In this document: piece after piece, positions 43,347 to 52,405 of the stretch
How the letters are laid out: every line of letters starts with the position of its first letter
Numbering within the stretch: the first letter of the stretch is position 1
From: Micromonospora lupini str. Lupac 08
Lineage (GTDB): Bacteria > Actinomycetota > Actinomycetes > Mycobacteriales > Micromonosporaceae
DNA: 64,000 nucleotides
Direction of reading: 5' to 3'
Assembly: GCF_000297395.2 (NCBI RefSeq)
Contig: NZ_HF570108.1
Span: 819,685-883,684, forward strand
Notes under the pieces: model-generated
Databases searched by the model: none
The model's input: only the letters and a program-made list of their open reading frames with translations
Told to the model about the DNA's origin: nothing
Position numbers and translations under genes: made by a program

Positions 43347-45026
43347 CTGAGACTCGAACTGCGCGGCATCACCAAGCGGTTCGGTGATCTGGTCGCCAAC
43401 GACCACATCGATCTGACGGTGGAGCCTGGAGAGATTCACGCCCTGCTCGGCGAGAACGGCGCGGGCAAGTCGACCCTGATGAACGTGCTCTACGGGCTCT
43501 ACCAGCCCGACGAGGGCGAGATCCTGGTCGACGGCGCGCCGCTGAAGCTGAAGGGCCCGTCCGATGCCATCGGGGCCGGGATCGGCATGGTGCACCAGCA
43601 CTTCATGCTGGTGCCGGTCTTCACCGTGGCCGAGAACATCATGCTCGGCGCCGAGCAGGTCCGGGGCGGCATCGCCGGTTTCCTGGACCGGCGGCGCGCC
43701 CGGCGCGAGGTCACCGAGGTGTCCGAGCGCTACAACCTGCGGGTCGACCCGGACGCGGTGATCGAGGACCTGCCGGTCGGCATCCAGCAGCGCGTCGAGA
43801 TCGTCAAGGCGCTCACCCGCGACGTCGACCTGCTCATCCTGGACGAGCCGACCGCGGTGCTCACCCCGCAGGAGACCGAGGAGCTGTTGACGGTCATGCG
43901 GTCGCTGAAGGCGGCCGGCAAGTCGATCGTCTTCATCACCCACAAGCTTGGCGAGGTCAAGGCGATCGCCGACCGGATCACGGTGATCAGGCGCGGCAGG
44001 ACCGTCGGCACGGCCTCGCCGGACACCAGCCGGGACGAGCTGGCCGCGCTGATGGTCGGCCGCAGCGTGCGGCTCACCGTCGACAAGGAGCAGGCCACGC
44101 CGGGTGAGCCGGTGCTGGAGGTGGCCGGGCTGGTCGTCGACGACGACAGGCAGATCCGGGCGGTCGACGGCGTGGACCTCACGGTGCGCGCGGGCGAGGT
44201 GCTCGGTGTGGCCGGTGTGCAGGGCAACGGCCAGACGGAGCTGATCGAGGCGATCATGGGCCTGCGCCCGGTGCTCGCCGGCACGGTCAGCCTGGGCGGC
44301 GACCGGATCGACGGCTGGACGACCAAGAAGGTGCTCCGCGCCGGCGTCGGGTACGTCCCCGAGGACCGCAGCGTGGACGGCCTGGTCAAGGAGTTCAGCG
44401 TCGCCGAGAACCTCGTGCTGGACATCTACGACCGGCCGCCGTTCGGCGCCGGGCTCGCCCTCAAGCCGGACGCGATCGCCTCTTCGGCGAAGGAGCGGAT
44501 CGAGCAGTTCGACGTCCGCACCTCATCGGCGGACGCGGCGGTGGGCACGCTCTCCGGCGGCAACCAGCAGAAGGTGATCGTGGCCCGGGAGCTGTCCCGG
44601 CCGCTGAAGCTCTTCATCGCCGCCCAACCGACCCGCGGCGTGGACGTCGGGTCGATCGAGTTCATCCACAGCCAGATCATTCACGAGCGGGACATCGGCA
44701 CTGCCGTCATGGTGGTCTCCAGCGAACTCGACGAGGTGGTCGGGCTGGCCGACCGGATCGCGGTGATGTACCGCGGACGGATCATCGGCATCGTCGGCCC
44801 GGACACCCCGCGTGAGGAGATCGGCCTGCTGATGGCCGGCATCCACCCGGACGCGGCCGCCGCGGCCGGCGCGACCCCCGCCGCCGATGAACCCGGCACG
44901 GAGGCCGCGGCCGGTGCGCCCGGCGTGGAGGCCGGAGCCGGGGCGACCCCCGCTGCCGGTGCGCCAGGCGTGGACGACGGGAGCCGGGCGAGCGACGCAG
45001 GCTCCGCGAGCGAGGACGAGGCATGA
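43347..45026 (+). CDS. Nucleoside ABC transporter ATP-binding protein (two ABC domains)
   Basis: A 559-residue double ATPase as in BmpA/Nup nucleoside and sugar (RbsA-like) importers. Domain 1: GENGAGKST (about 36-44), [22 protein letters not shown] signature region and [11 protein letters not shown] (Walker B). Domain 2: [14 protein letters not shown] loop (about 290), [15 protein letters not shown] (about 397) and [10 protein letters not shown]. The last ~60 residues are Ala/Gly/Pro-rich. AGGAGG (43336-43341) is 5 bases before an in-frame CTG at 43347 ([13 protein letters not shown]); no ATG, GTG or TTG is in frame between there and GTG 43245, which lies inside a hairpin. So a rare CTG start is most likely. 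Confidence 0.9.
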   Translation: MRLELRGITKRFGDLVANDHIDLTVEPGEIHALLGENGAGKSTLMNVLYGLYQPDEGEILVDGAPLKLKGPSDAIGAGIGMVHQHFMLVPVFTVAENIMLGAEQVRGGIAGFLDRRRARREVTEVSERYNLRVDPDAVIEDLPVGIQQRVEIVKALTRDVDLLILDEPTAVLTPQETEELLTVMRSLKAAGKSIVFITHKLGEVKAIADRITVIRRGRTVGTASPDTSRDELAALMVGRSVRLTVDKEQATPGEPVLEVAGLVVDDDRQIRAVDGVDLTVRAGEVLGVAGVQGNGQTELIEAIMGLRPVLAGTVSLGGDRIDGWTTKKVLRAGVGYVPEDRSVDGLVKEFSVAENLVLDIYDRPPFGAGLALKPDAIASSAKERIEQFDVRTSSADAAVGTLSGGNQQKVIVARELSRPLKLFIAAQPTRGVDVGSIEFIHSQIIHERDIGTAVMVVSSELDEVVGLADRIAVMYRGRIIGIVGPDTPREEIGLLMAGIHPDAAAAAGATPAADEPGTEAAAGAPGVEAGAGATPAAGAPGVDDGSRASDAGSASEDEA

Positions 45027-46378
45027 GCGACAGCAATCCGCAGTCGGGTTCCCCGGACAAGGAGCCGGCGAGCGAGGCGCAGGCGGCGCAGAACGCGCTC
45101 GGCAACACCGAGCGGGCCGGCACCACCACCGTGCCGAAGGCCCCCGAGCCGCAGCCGAAGCCGTCCCTGGGCCGGCTCTTCCTGGACAACCTCTGGGCGG
45201 CCAACACCTTCACGGTGACCCTGCTGTCACTGGTGCTTGCGGTCGTCGTCGGCGCGGTGCTGATGATCATTTCTGATCCGGACGTGCTGCACACCTACTC
45301 CTACATCACCGCCCGTCCGTCGGACGCGTTCAGCGCGAGCTGGACCCTTGTGAGCGAGGCGTACGCCAACCTGTTCAAGGGCTCGATCTTCGACCCCGAG
45401 GCGTTCTCCGGCTGGGTGAACGGCAGCAACGGCTGGCAGGCGGTGCTCGCGCCGATCTCCGAGACGCTGACGTACGCCGCGCCGCTGGTCTTCACCGGCC
45501 TGGCGGTGGCGCTGGCCTTCCGCGGCGGCCTGTTCAACATCGGCGCGCAGGGTCAGGCCACCATCGGCGTGATCCTGGCCGCGCTGGCCGGCTTCCTGCT
45601 GCCGCTGCCGCCCGGCCTGCACCTGCTGGTCGCGGTGCTTGCCGGCGCGCTGGGCGGGGCGCTCTGGGGCTTCATCCCGGGCATCCTCAAGGCCCGCGCC
45701 GGCGCGCACGAGGTGATCAACACGATCATGCTCAACTACGTAGCCACGTACTTCCTCACCTGGCTCATCGTGCAGAACGGCGTGCAGGACCCGAAGCGGA
45801 CCGACGCGATCAGCAAGGCGGTGGACACCTCCGCGCAGTTGCCCCGCCTGCTCGGCGACAACCTGCGGGTGCACGCCGGCATCCTGCTCGCCGTGCTGGC
45901 CACCTGGGCGGTCGCCTGGCTGCTCAACCGGTCCACGCTCGGCTTCGAGCTGCGGGCGGTCGGCGCCAACCCGGACGCCGCGCGGACCGCGGGCATCAGC
46001 GTCACCAGGACGTACATCCTGATCATGGTCTTCTCCGGGATCCTGGCCGGTCTGGGCGGCTCGAACATGGTGCTCGGCTCGACCGCCAGCGCGTTGACCC
46101 CGCTGGTGGTCGCGCAGATCGGCTTCGACGGCATCCTGGTGGCGCTGCTCGGCCGGGTGAAGCCGTGGGGGGTGCTGCTGGCCGCGCTGCTGTTCGGTGC
46201 GCTGCAGGCCGGAGGCAACCGGATGCAGTCGTACTCCGGCATCTCGCTGGAGCTGGTGACAGTGCTCCAGGCGCTGATCGTCATCTTCATCGCCGCACCC
46301 GCCCTGGTGAAGGCGATCTTCCAGCTCCGGGCCGCACGGGCCGCCCGGTTGCAGACGAGCCTGGCGAAGGGCTGGTAA
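45023..46378 (+). CDS. Nucleoside ABC transporter permease 1
   Basis: A 451-residue BPD_transp_2-type permease. About 55 disordered residues, then roughly ten helices; the family stretch [15 protein letters not shown] (about 168-182), [14 protein letters not shown] (about 230) and [20 protein letters not shown] (about 307) are typical of the RbsC/BmpC group. ATG 45023 overlaps the ATPase stop by 4 bases. Works with the next gene as a heterodimeric channel. Confidence 0.94.
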   Translation: MSDSNPQSGSPDKEPASEAQAAQNALGNTERAGTTTVPKAPEPQPKPSLGRLFLDNLWAANTFTVTLLSLVLAVVVGAVLMIISDPDVLHTYSYITARPSDAFSASWTLVSEAYANLFKGSIFDPEAFSGWVNGSNGWQAVLAPISETLTYAAPLVFTGLAVALAFRGGLFNIGAQGQATIGVILAALAGFLLPLPPGLHLLVAVLAGALGGALWGFIPGILKARAGAHEVINTIMLNYVATYFLTWLIVQNGVQDPKRTDAISKAVDTSAQLPRLLGDNLRVHAGILLAVLATWAVAWLLNRSTLGFELRAVGANPDAARTAGISVTRTYILIMVFSGILAGLGGSNMVLGSTASALTPLVVAQIGFDGILVALLGRVKPWGVLLAALLFGALQAGGNRMQSYSGISLELVTVLQALIVIFIAAPALVKAIFQLRAARAARLQTSLAKGW

Positions 46379-46381
46379 CGC

Positions 46382-47662
46382 ATGTCCACCATGGCTGTCC
46401 CCGACGTCGCCGTCGCCCAGGTCGACGCCGGCTTCTGGACCCGAACCCGCAAGGTCGGTCTCACGCTGCTGGCCCTCGGCCTGCTCTCGGCGGTGCTCTT
46501 CGGCGCCCTCGCCACCGACCAGCAGGCCCGTTTCACGCTCAGCGACGACGCGGCCGGCGCGGCGCTGGAGATCAACGGCACGATCGGCGCGATCCTGTTC
46601 GGGATCATCGCGATCGCCGCGGGCGCGGCGCTGCTCGCCGGGGTGCCGAAGCGCTGGTTCCTTCCCGTGCTCGGCGTCGGGCTGGTCGGCTTCGTGCTCT
46701 CCTTCCTCTGCTGGCAGGTCTCCGCCGCGCCGACCGGGCAGAACTTCATGCCGCTGGTCAACATCATCCGGGGCACGTTCATCCTGGCCCTGCCGCTGAT
46801 CTTCGGCGCGCTCGCCGGGGTGCTCTGCGAGCGGTCCGGCGTGGTCAACGTGGCCATCGAGGGGCAGTTGCTGATGGGCGCGTTCAGCGGCGCCCTGTTC
46901 GGCAGCATCTCCGGCAACGTCTGGGTGGGTCTGGTGGCCGCCGCCATCGGTGGCGCGTTCATCTCGCTGCTGCTGGCCGTCTTCGCCATCCGCTACCTGG
47001 TCGACCAGGTCGTCATGGGCATCGTGCTGAACCTGCTCGCGGTAGGCGTCACCGGCTTCCTCTACGAGCGGCTGATGCAGACCGACGCGGAGAAGTACAA
47101 CAGTGCGCCGCGCTTCAGCAACTGGGAGATCCCGCTGCTCAAGGACATCCCGGTGCTCGGGCCGGCGCTGTTCCGCGGCAACATCTTCCTCTACGTCGGC
47201 CTGCTCCTGGTGCTGGTGATCCACATCGGGCTGTTCCGCACCCGCTGGGGGCTGCGTACCCGGTCGGTAGGCGAACACCCGATCGCCGCCGACACCCTCG
47301 GCGTCAAGGTGCTGCGGGTGCGCTACCGCAACGTCCTGCTGGCCGGCGTGGTCGCGGGCATCGGCGGCGCGTCCTACACGCTGGCGCTCTACTCGTTCAC
47401 CAAGAACATGATCGGCGGCAAGGGCTTCATCGCGCTTGCCGCGCTGATCTTCGGCCGGTGGAACCCCACCGGAGCGCTGCTCGCCGCGCTCTTCTTCGGC
47501 TTCGCCGACCAGCTCGCCACCTACCTGAGCGCGATCAACAGTTCGATCCCCAGCCAGTTCCTGGCCATGCTGCCCTACCTGGCGACGATCCTCGCGGTCG
47601 CCGGCCTGGTCGGCCGGGTCCGCGCACCGGCCGCCGACGGCAAGCCGTACATCAAGGGCTGA
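46382..47662 (+). CDS. Nucleoside ABC transporter permease 2
   Basis: A 426-residue partner permease with about ten helices: LCERSGVVNVAIEGQLLMGAF (about 139-159), FAIRYLVDQVVMGIVLNLLAVG (about 200), WGLRTRSVGEHPIAADTLGV (about 288). It begins 3 bases after the first permease stop. Ends the uptake operon; cytidine deaminase and thymidine phosphorylase genes follow, which supports nucleosides as the cargo. Confidence 0.94.
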   Translation: MSTMAVPDVAVAQVDAGFWTRTRKVGLTLLALGLLSAVLFGALATDQQARFTLSDDAAGAALEINGTIGAILFGIIAIAAGAALLAGVPKRWFLPVLGVGLVGFVLSFLCWQVSAAPTGQNFMPLVNIIRGTFILALPLIFGALAGVLCERSGVVNVAIEGQLLMGAFSGALFGSISGNVWVGLVAAAIGGAFISLLLAVFAIRYLVDQVVMGIVLNLLAVGVTGFLYERLMQTDAEKYNSAPRFSNWEIPLLKDIPVLGPALFRGNIFLYVGLLLVLVIHIGLFRTRWGLRTRSVGEHPIAADTLGVKVLRVRYRNVLLAGVVAGIGGASYTLALYSFTKNMIGGKGFIALAALIFGRWNPTGALLAALFFGFADQLATYLSAINSSIPSQFLAMLPYLATILAVAGLVGRVRAPAADGKPYIKG

Positions 47663-47767
47663 CCCCGCCGCCGTGCCCGGCGGACTCACCGCCGGGCATG
47701 GCGCGGCCGGTCGCCGTCCGCGCCCGACCAGGACCCTCGCCGGGGTACGGCTGAAGGCGTCCAAGCT

Positions 47768-47830
47768 TGATCAGGTGATGAAGAACAGGTTCCCGGGGCT
47801 GTCCCTGACCTACTTTTCATCACGTGATCA
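47768..47830. terminator. Imperfect long-arm hairpin after the permease operon
   Basis: TGATCAGGTGATGAA (47768-47782) and TTCATCACGTGATCA (47816-47830) pair at 14 of 15 positions, with a short inner AGGT/ACCT. The region 47663-47917 otherwise has no gene. CAGAAT (47906-47911), 6 bases before the next ATG, may be a leaderless -10 box for cdd. Confidence 0.6.
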
Positions 47831-47917
47831 CCGTGCACCCTCCGGACCGTGGGCAGCCGCGGGCGGGGAGACGGCCCTGCTCGCTTCTGACCTGGGCTGC
47901 TTCGGCAGAATGATGGG

Positions 47918-48622
47918 ATGACCGACATTGACTGGGCGCGGCTGCGCGCCGCCGCCACCGAGGCGATGCGGAACGCGTACGCGCCGTACTCGACGTTCCC
48001 GGTCGGCGCGGCCGCGCTTGTCGACGACGGGCGCGTGGTGGTCGGCTGCAACGTGGAGAACGCCGCCTACGGGGTGACCCTGTGCGCGGAGTGCGGAGTG
48101 GTCTCCTCGCTGCACGCCACCGGCGGCGGTCGCCTCGTCGCGCTCTCCTGCGTCGACGCCACAGGTGAGCCGCTGATGCCGTGCGGTCGATGCCGACAGT
48201 TGCTGTGGGAGCACGGTGGCCCGGACTGCCTCATCGAGTCGAAGACCCGCCCGCTGACGATGGCGGAGCTGCTGCCGCACGCGTTCGGCGTGGAGGACCT
48301 GGAGGCGGTGACCGGCGAGACGCCGTTGCCGGTGGTCCCGGAGCGGCTGGCCGCCTGGCGCGGCCGCGGCACCGTCTTCGTGCATCCGGACATGTCGGCG
48401 GGGCAGCAGGTCTGGACGGCGTACTGGGAGCGGTCGGCCGGGGACGACGCGGGCGCCGAGACCGGCGTGCTGGAGGAGGCCCCGAGCTGGAACGACCCGG
48501 CCGAGGCGATCACCTGGGGGATGGCTCGCACACCCCGCGTGGTGGTGGTCGACGCGACCGGCACCATCTTCTGGGCCGGCGAGGGTGAGCCGCCGCTGGA
48601 GATCCCTGTTCGCTGGGGTTGA
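47918..48622 (+). CDS. cdd: Cytidine deaminase with extra C-terminal domain
   Basis: A 234-residue protein. Residues about 1-130 are a normal cytidine deaminase: YAPYSTFPVGAAALVDDG, NVENAAYGVTLCAEC (catalytic CAEC, with Glu) and PCGRCRQLLWE (zinc ligands). It converts cytidine or deoxycytidine to uridine forms. Usual homologues are about 130 residues; here ~100 more follow, with VFVHPDMSAGQQVWTAYWE, SWNDPAEAITWGMARTPRVVVVDATGTIFWAGEG. I do not recognise that domain. The gene lies between the nucleoside importer and deoA. Confidence 0.93.
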   Translation: MTDIDWARLRAAATEAMRNAYAPYSTFPVGAAALVDDGRVVVGCNVENAAYGVTLCAECGVVSSLHATGGGRLVALSCVDATGEPLMPCGRCRQLLWEHGGPDCLIESKTRPLTMAELLPHAFGVEDLEAVTGETPLPVVPERLAAWRGRGTVFVHPDMSAGQQVWTAYWERSAGDDAGAETGVLEEAPSWNDPAEAITWGMARTPRVVVVDATGTIFWAGEGEPPLEIPVRWG

Positions 48623-48626
48623 GCTG

Positions 48627-48704
48627 GCGGGATGGGGCCGACCGTGCCCGGCTCCGGGCGGTCAGGCTTGATCCCTCCGCCGGGCACGGTCGGCCCCATC
48701 CCGC
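48627..48704. repeat. Long perfect hairpin, conserved-loop family copy 2
   Basis: 25-bp arms 48627-48651 and 48680-48704 are perfectly complementary around a 28-nt loop. Bases 48652-48676 are identical to 13600-13624 of copy 1, while the arms are unrelated to those of copy 1. It fills the cdd-deoA gap; copy 1 likewise fills a gap after a gene end. Confidence 0.9.
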
Positions 48705-48756
48705 GGTGCTCGCTGTCCGTGGGTCGGGATCTGCAATCGACTAGGAAGATCTTCTG

Positions 48757-50040
48757 ATGAGTAGTGGTTTTGCTGCTGTTGACGTTATTCGGGTGAAGCG
48801 GGACGGGGGTGTGCTGTCGGACGCGCAGATCGACTGGGTGATGGACGCGTACACCCGGGGGGTTGTCGCCGACGAGCAGATGTCGGCGCTGGCCATGGCG
48901 ATCCTGCTCAACGGCATGACCGGGCCGGAGATCGCCCGGTGGACCGCCGCGATGATCGCCAGCGGTGAGCGGCTGGACCTCTCGGCGGTACGCCGCCCGA
49001 CCGTCGACAAGCACTCCACCGGCGGCGTGGGTGACAAGATCACCCTGCCGCTCACCCCGTTGGTGGCCGCGTGTGGCGCCGCCGTTCCGCAGCTCAGCGG
49101 GCGCGGCCTCGGGCACACGGGCGGCACGCTGGACAAGCTGGAGTCCATTCCGGGCTGGCGGGCCGCGCTGCGCAACGACGAGTTCATCGCCCAGCTCGGT
49201 GACGTCGGCGCGGTGATCTGCGCGGCCGGCGCCGGGCTCGCCCCCGCCGACCGCAAGCTGTACGCGTTGCGCGACGTGACAGGCACCGTGGAGGCGATCC
49301 CCCTGATCGCCAGCTCGATCATGAGCAAGAAGATCGCCGAGGGCACCGGCGCGCTGGTCCTCGACGTCAAGGTCGGCTCCGGCGCGTTCATGAAGTCGGT
49401 CGACCAGGCCCGCGAGCTGGCCCGCACGATGGTCGAGTTGGGCGGTGCGCACGGTGTACGGACGGTCGCCCTGCTCACCGACATGTCCACCCCGCTCGGC
49501 CTGGCGATCGGCAACGCGGTGGAGGTGACCGAGTCGGTCGAGGTGCTGGCCGGGGGCGGGCCGGCCGACGTGGTGGAGCTGACGCTCGCCCTGGCCCGGG
49601 AGATGCTCGACGCCGCCGGCCTGCCGGACGCCGATCCCGAGGCGGCGCTGCGCGACGGGCGGGCCATGGACTCCTGGCGGGCGATGATCCGCGCGCAGGG
49701 CGGCGACCCGGATGCGCCCATGCCCACCGCGCCGGAGGTCGAGGTGGTCCGCGCCGAGCGGGACGGGCACGTCGCGGCCGTCGACGCGTACGCCATGGGG
49801 GTTGCGGCCTGGCGGCTCGGCGCGGGCCGGGCCCGCAAGGAGGACCCGGTGAGCGTGCCGGCCGGGGTGGTCTTGCACAAGCGGCCGGGCGACCCGGTGC
49901 GGGCCGGGGACGCCCTCTACGAGCTGCGCGCCGAGGACCCGTCGCGGATTCCGGCGGCCCTGGCGGAGGCAAGTCGCGCGGTGCACATTGCACCGACCGC
50001 GCCGGCCGCGACGCCGCTGGTCATCGAGCGGATCGGTTGA
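48757..50040 (+). CDS. deoA: Thymidine phosphorylase
   Basis: A 427-residue pyrimidine-nucleoside phosphorylase releasing deoxyribose-1-phosphate and thymine. DKHSTGGVGDKITLPLTPLV (about 84-103; phosphate and substrate loop), SGRGLGHTGGTLDKLES (about 113) and SSIMSKKIAEGTGALVLDVKVGSGAFM (about 186-212) are diagnostic. The first ~11 codons are unusually T-ending (AGT AGT GGT TTT GCT GCT GTT), unlike the rest. It pairs functionally with cdd upstream and the nucleoside importer. Confidence 0.96.
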   Translation: MSSGFAAVDVIRVKRDGGVLSDAQIDWVMDAYTRGVVADEQMSALAMAILLNGMTGPEIARWTAAMIASGERLDLSAVRRPTVDKHSTGGVGDKITLPLTPLVAACGAAVPQLSGRGLGHTGGTLDKLESIPGWRAALRNDEFIAQLGDVGAVICAAGAGLAPADRKLYALRDVTGTVEAIPLIASSIMSKKIAEGTGALVLDVKVGSGAFMKSVDQARELARTMVELGGAHGVRTVALLTDMSTPLGLAIGNAVEVTESVEVLAGGGPADVVELTLALAREMLDAAGLPDADPEAALRDGRAMDSWRAMIRAQGGDPDAPMPTAPEVEVVRAERDGHVAAVDAYAMGVAAWRLGAGRARKEDPVSVPAGVVLHKRPGDPVRAGDALYELRAEDPSRIPAALAEASRAVHIAPTAPAATPLVIERIG

Positions 50041-50139
50041 CCGGGGCGGCGTGGTGCTCGTCACCTGGGAGCGCTATTCTCGCAGGCCAAGGGGGGACAG
50101 CCGGCCTTGAGCCGTCGCGAGCAGACAGGAAGTTGCCCC

Positions 50140-50820
50140 GTGACCGTACCTGCCCCCGACCCGCGCGAGGTGCGCGAGGCGAGCCTGGACGAGCTGTCCC
50201 GGCTCGGGCTGCCGCTGCCGCCGGCCCAGTTCCCGCTCGTGTGGGAGCCGGGTGACCAGATCGAGCTGCGTCCCCGGCCGGAGATCGAGGCGCGGATCGC
50301 CGTGCTGCACCTCATCCTGGCCCGTTGCTTCGGGATGCCTCCGCAGGCGGCGATGAGCTGGCTGCTCGGCTCGCACCTGGTCGAGATGGTCACCCCGCCG
50401 GAGTGGCAGTTCGTGATGGGCGGCAAGGGCGACCACCGGTCGTTCGTGCTGCACCACGACGCGCTCTTCGCGCTGGCCTGGGTGCTGGGGCTGAGCAAGC
50501 AGCTCGATCCCACCCTGGCGGTGGACGAGCGGCTGGTCGAGCGGCTGCCGCACATCGCCGAGGGGGAGACCTTCTCGCGCTGGCAGTCGCGGATCCTCGC
50601 CGCGCCGCAGCACCCGGCCGACGCGGCGGCCCTGCTCGATCTGCACTACTGCCTGGACTGGGCCTACCTGGAGACCGAGCGCGGCGGCCTGCGGGCGCCG
50701 GGGCTGGTCGACGCCAACGCGATCGGGCAGCGACGCTGGGCGCTGGAGTGGGCGGTGATCCTGCGCGGGCCGTACCACGACGAGCCGCCGGGCTGGGAAG
50801 AGGTCGACCTCTCCACCTGA
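50140..50820 (+). CDS. DUF4272 domain protein
   Basis: A 226-residue soluble protein of the DUF4272 type: IEARIAVLHLILARCFGMPPQAAMSWL (about 48-74), ALFALAWVLGLSKQLDP (about 110), LLDLHYCLDWAYLE (about 168) and IGQRRWALEWAV (about 196). Function unknown. AGGAAG at 50127-50132 is 7 bases before GTG 50140; TTG 50107 is an alternative start. TATTCT (50075-50080) is a likely -10 box. Confidence 0.85.
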   Translation: MTVPAPDPREVREASLDELSRLGLPLPPAQFPLVWEPGDQIELRPRPEIEARIAVLHLILARCFGMPPQAAMSWLLGSHLVEMVTPPEWQFVMGGKGDHRSFVLHHDALFALAWVLGLSKQLDPTLAVDERLVERLPHIAEGETFSRWQSRILAAPQHPADAAALLDLHYCLDWAYLETERGGLRAPGLVDANAIGQRRWALEWAVILRGPYHDEPPGWEEVDLST

Positions 50821-50823
50821 GCC

Positions 50824-51846
50824 TCAGTGGGGTCGGTAGGCGTCCAGCCGGACCGCCACGCGCACCCGTACCGGCTCGGGCAGCGCGGCCAACCGTCCGG
50901 CGAGAGCGGTCGGGTCGGTGTGCCAGGCGCTCGGGCCCATCCCGACCAGCGTGGCGACCTCCGGCCGGGTCAGGGCCAGCTCCGCGCGGTGCACGGTCGA
51001 GCTGACCGGGGTGAAGCGCCCGTCCAGGCTGGCGGCCACCCGGTCGGCCTTGTCCGGGTCCACCCGCAGCAGGTCGAGGGCGTCCACCAGTTCGGTGAGA
51101 TGGTCTTCGACCGGCGTCACCACGAGCAGCGTGCCGGCCGGGTCGAGCACCCGGTGGAACTCCGCGCCGTTGCGCGGGGCGAACACGTTCAGCAGCACTG
51201 CCGTCGAGCCGTCCGCGAGGGGGAGTCGCTGCCAGGTGTCGGCGAGCGCCGCGGCCGCCCGGGGGTGCGCCCGGGCCGCGCGGCGCAGCGCCGGCTTGGA
51301 GACGTCCAGGGCCAGACCCACGGCGTCCGGCAGCGCCGCCAGCACCGCGCCGAGGTAGCGGCCCGTGCCCGCGCCGGCATCCACCACGAGGGGGTACGCC
51401 CCGACGTCGGCACCCGCCGGTTCGGCCCGTACCCCTGCGGTTGTGTCCTTTGCTCTGCTTACCTCCACGCGATGGTTCGGTCCGGAAACCGGTGCGTCGG
51501 TTGAAGCAGAGCAAAGGGTGGACGGGGCAGGTGCCGTGGACGTCGCAGGTGTCGTGGACGTCGCGGCCGACGGGCGGAGCCGGGTGACGGCCTCCGTCGC
51601 GGCGGCGGCGAGGGCGGCCGAGATGACGTCGTAGTGGCCGGCGGCCTGGAAATCCGCACGGGCCGCGACCATCTCGGCGGTGTCACCGACGTGCGGGGCC
51701 CGACCGGTGAGCAGGTTGACGTAGCCCTGGCGGGCGATGTCGAAGCTGTGCCGGCGCGGGCAGCGAAGCGCCCTCGTTTCGGTGGTCTGCCCCAGCGGAT
51801 CGCTGCAGACCGGGCAGCGCAACCGGTCGAGGATGTGTGGGTCCAC
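50824..51846 (-). CDS. RlmA-type rRNA (guanine) methyltransferase with internal insertion
   Basis: A 340-residue SAM methyltransferase. An N-terminal zinc knuckle CPVCSDPL...CPRRHSFD (Cys 11, 14, 29 and His 33, approximately), ARQGYVNLL, then the Rossmann domain with VVDAGAGTGRYLGAVLAALP (about 153) and NVFAPRNGAEFHRVLDPAGTL (about 220). Relatives methylate G745 or G748 in 23S rRNA, the latter giving macrolide resistance (TlrB); which applies is unclear. Residues about 92-148 form an odd low-complexity insertion, half of it encoded by a hairpin repeat. GTG 51846 follows the MarR stop by one base. Confidence 0.88.
   Translation of the reverse strand: MDPHILDRLRCPVCSDPLGQTTETRALRCPRRHSFDIARQGYVNLLTGRAPHVGDTAEMVAARADFQAAGHYDVISAALAAAATEAVTRLRPSAATSTTPATSTAPAPSTLCSASTDAPVSGPNHRVEVSRAKDTTAGVRAEPAGADVGAYPLVVDAGAGTGRYLGAVLAALPDAVGLALDVSKPALRRAARAHPRAAAALADTWQRLPLADGSTAVLLNVFAPRNGAEFHRVLDPAGTLLVVTPVEDHLTELVDALDLLRVDPDKADRVAASLDGRFTPVSSTVHRAELALTRPEVATLVGMGPSAWHTDPTALAGRLAALPEPVRVRVAVRLDAYRPH
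51447..51517. repeat. Hairpin repeat inside the methyltransferase gene
   Basis: CCTTTGCTCTGCTT (51447-51460) and AAGCAGAGCAAAGG (51504-51517) are perfect 14-bp inverted arms with a 43-nt loop. The element is AT-richer than its surroundings and lies within a part of the methyltransferase absent from the family core, keeping the frame open. Confidence 0.85.
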
Positions 51847-51847
51847 G

Positions 51848-52339
51848 TCAGCCCTCCCGGCCGCGGCGGGGGCGGGGCGCGCGGTTCTGCGCGAGGTGGT
51901 CGACGACCCGGTGGGTGAACGCGCCGAGCGCCTCGACCTCGGCCGGGGTGAGCAGGTCGAGGAAGTGCTGACGGACGGCGGTCACGTGGCCGGGGGCGGC
52001 GGCCTCGATGGCGTCCCGGCCGGCCGGGGTCAGCACGACCATCGCGCCGCGGGCGTCGTCCGGGCACTCCTCCCGGGTCACCAGGCCGCGCTGCTGCATC
52101 CGGGTCAGGTGGTGGGAGAGCCGACTGCGGGACCAGAGCATCCGGTCCGCCAGTTCGCTGAGGCGCAGCCGGCCCTGCGGCGTCTCGGACAGGTCGGAGA
52201 GCACGTCGTAGTCCGGCTCGGACAGGCTGGCGTCCTGGGTCAGCTCCCGGGCCAGTTCCAGGTCGAGCAGGCGACGCATCCGGCGGTAGCCACGCCAGGC
52301 GCGGTCCTGGTGTTCGTCCAGCCACCGGGTCGCTTCCAT
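51848..52339 (-). CDS. MarR-family regulator
   Basis: A 163-residue winged-helix repressor: SEPDYDVLSDLSETPQGRLRLSELADRMLWSRSRLSHHLTRMQQRGLVTREECPDDARGAMVVLT (about 40-105) includes the helix-turn-helix and wing. On the minus strand TAGGCT lies 7 bases before ATG 52339, giving a leaderless start. It diverges from an F420-type oxidoreductase gene, with a 15-bp inverted repeat operator between, and is followed one base later by the methyltransferase gene, an operon. Confidence 0.93.
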   Translation of the reverse strand: MEATRWLDEHQDRAWRGYRRMRRLLDLELARELTQDASLSEPDYDVLSDLSETPQGRLRLSELADRMLWSRSRLSHHLTRMQQRGLVTREECPDDARGAMVVLTPAGRDAIEAAAPGHVTAVRQHFLDLLTPAEVEALGAFTHRVVDHLAQNRAPRPRRGREG

Positions 52340-52361
52340 GCCGTGCAGCCTAGCGTCTTGG

Positions 52362-52405
52362 TTGACATGTCATCGAATCGCCTCCTACGGTCGATGACAT
52401 GTCAA
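52362..52405. promoter_or_regulatory. MarR operator and divergent leaderless promoters
   Basis: TTGACATGTCATCGA (52362-52376) and TCGATGACATGTCAA (52391-52405) are perfect inverted arms, each containing the palindrome TGACATGTCA. On the + strand the left arm provides -35 TTGACA and, after 18 bp, TACGGT (52386-52391) is the -10 box 7 bases before ATG 52399, which lies in the right arm. Confidence 0.75.

Noticed and set aside
45227-47764. 845-codon minus-strand frame across the permeases
   Set aside because: A shadow of the + strand permease and cdd-side genes; its translation is Arg/Gln/Glu-rich without any family motif.
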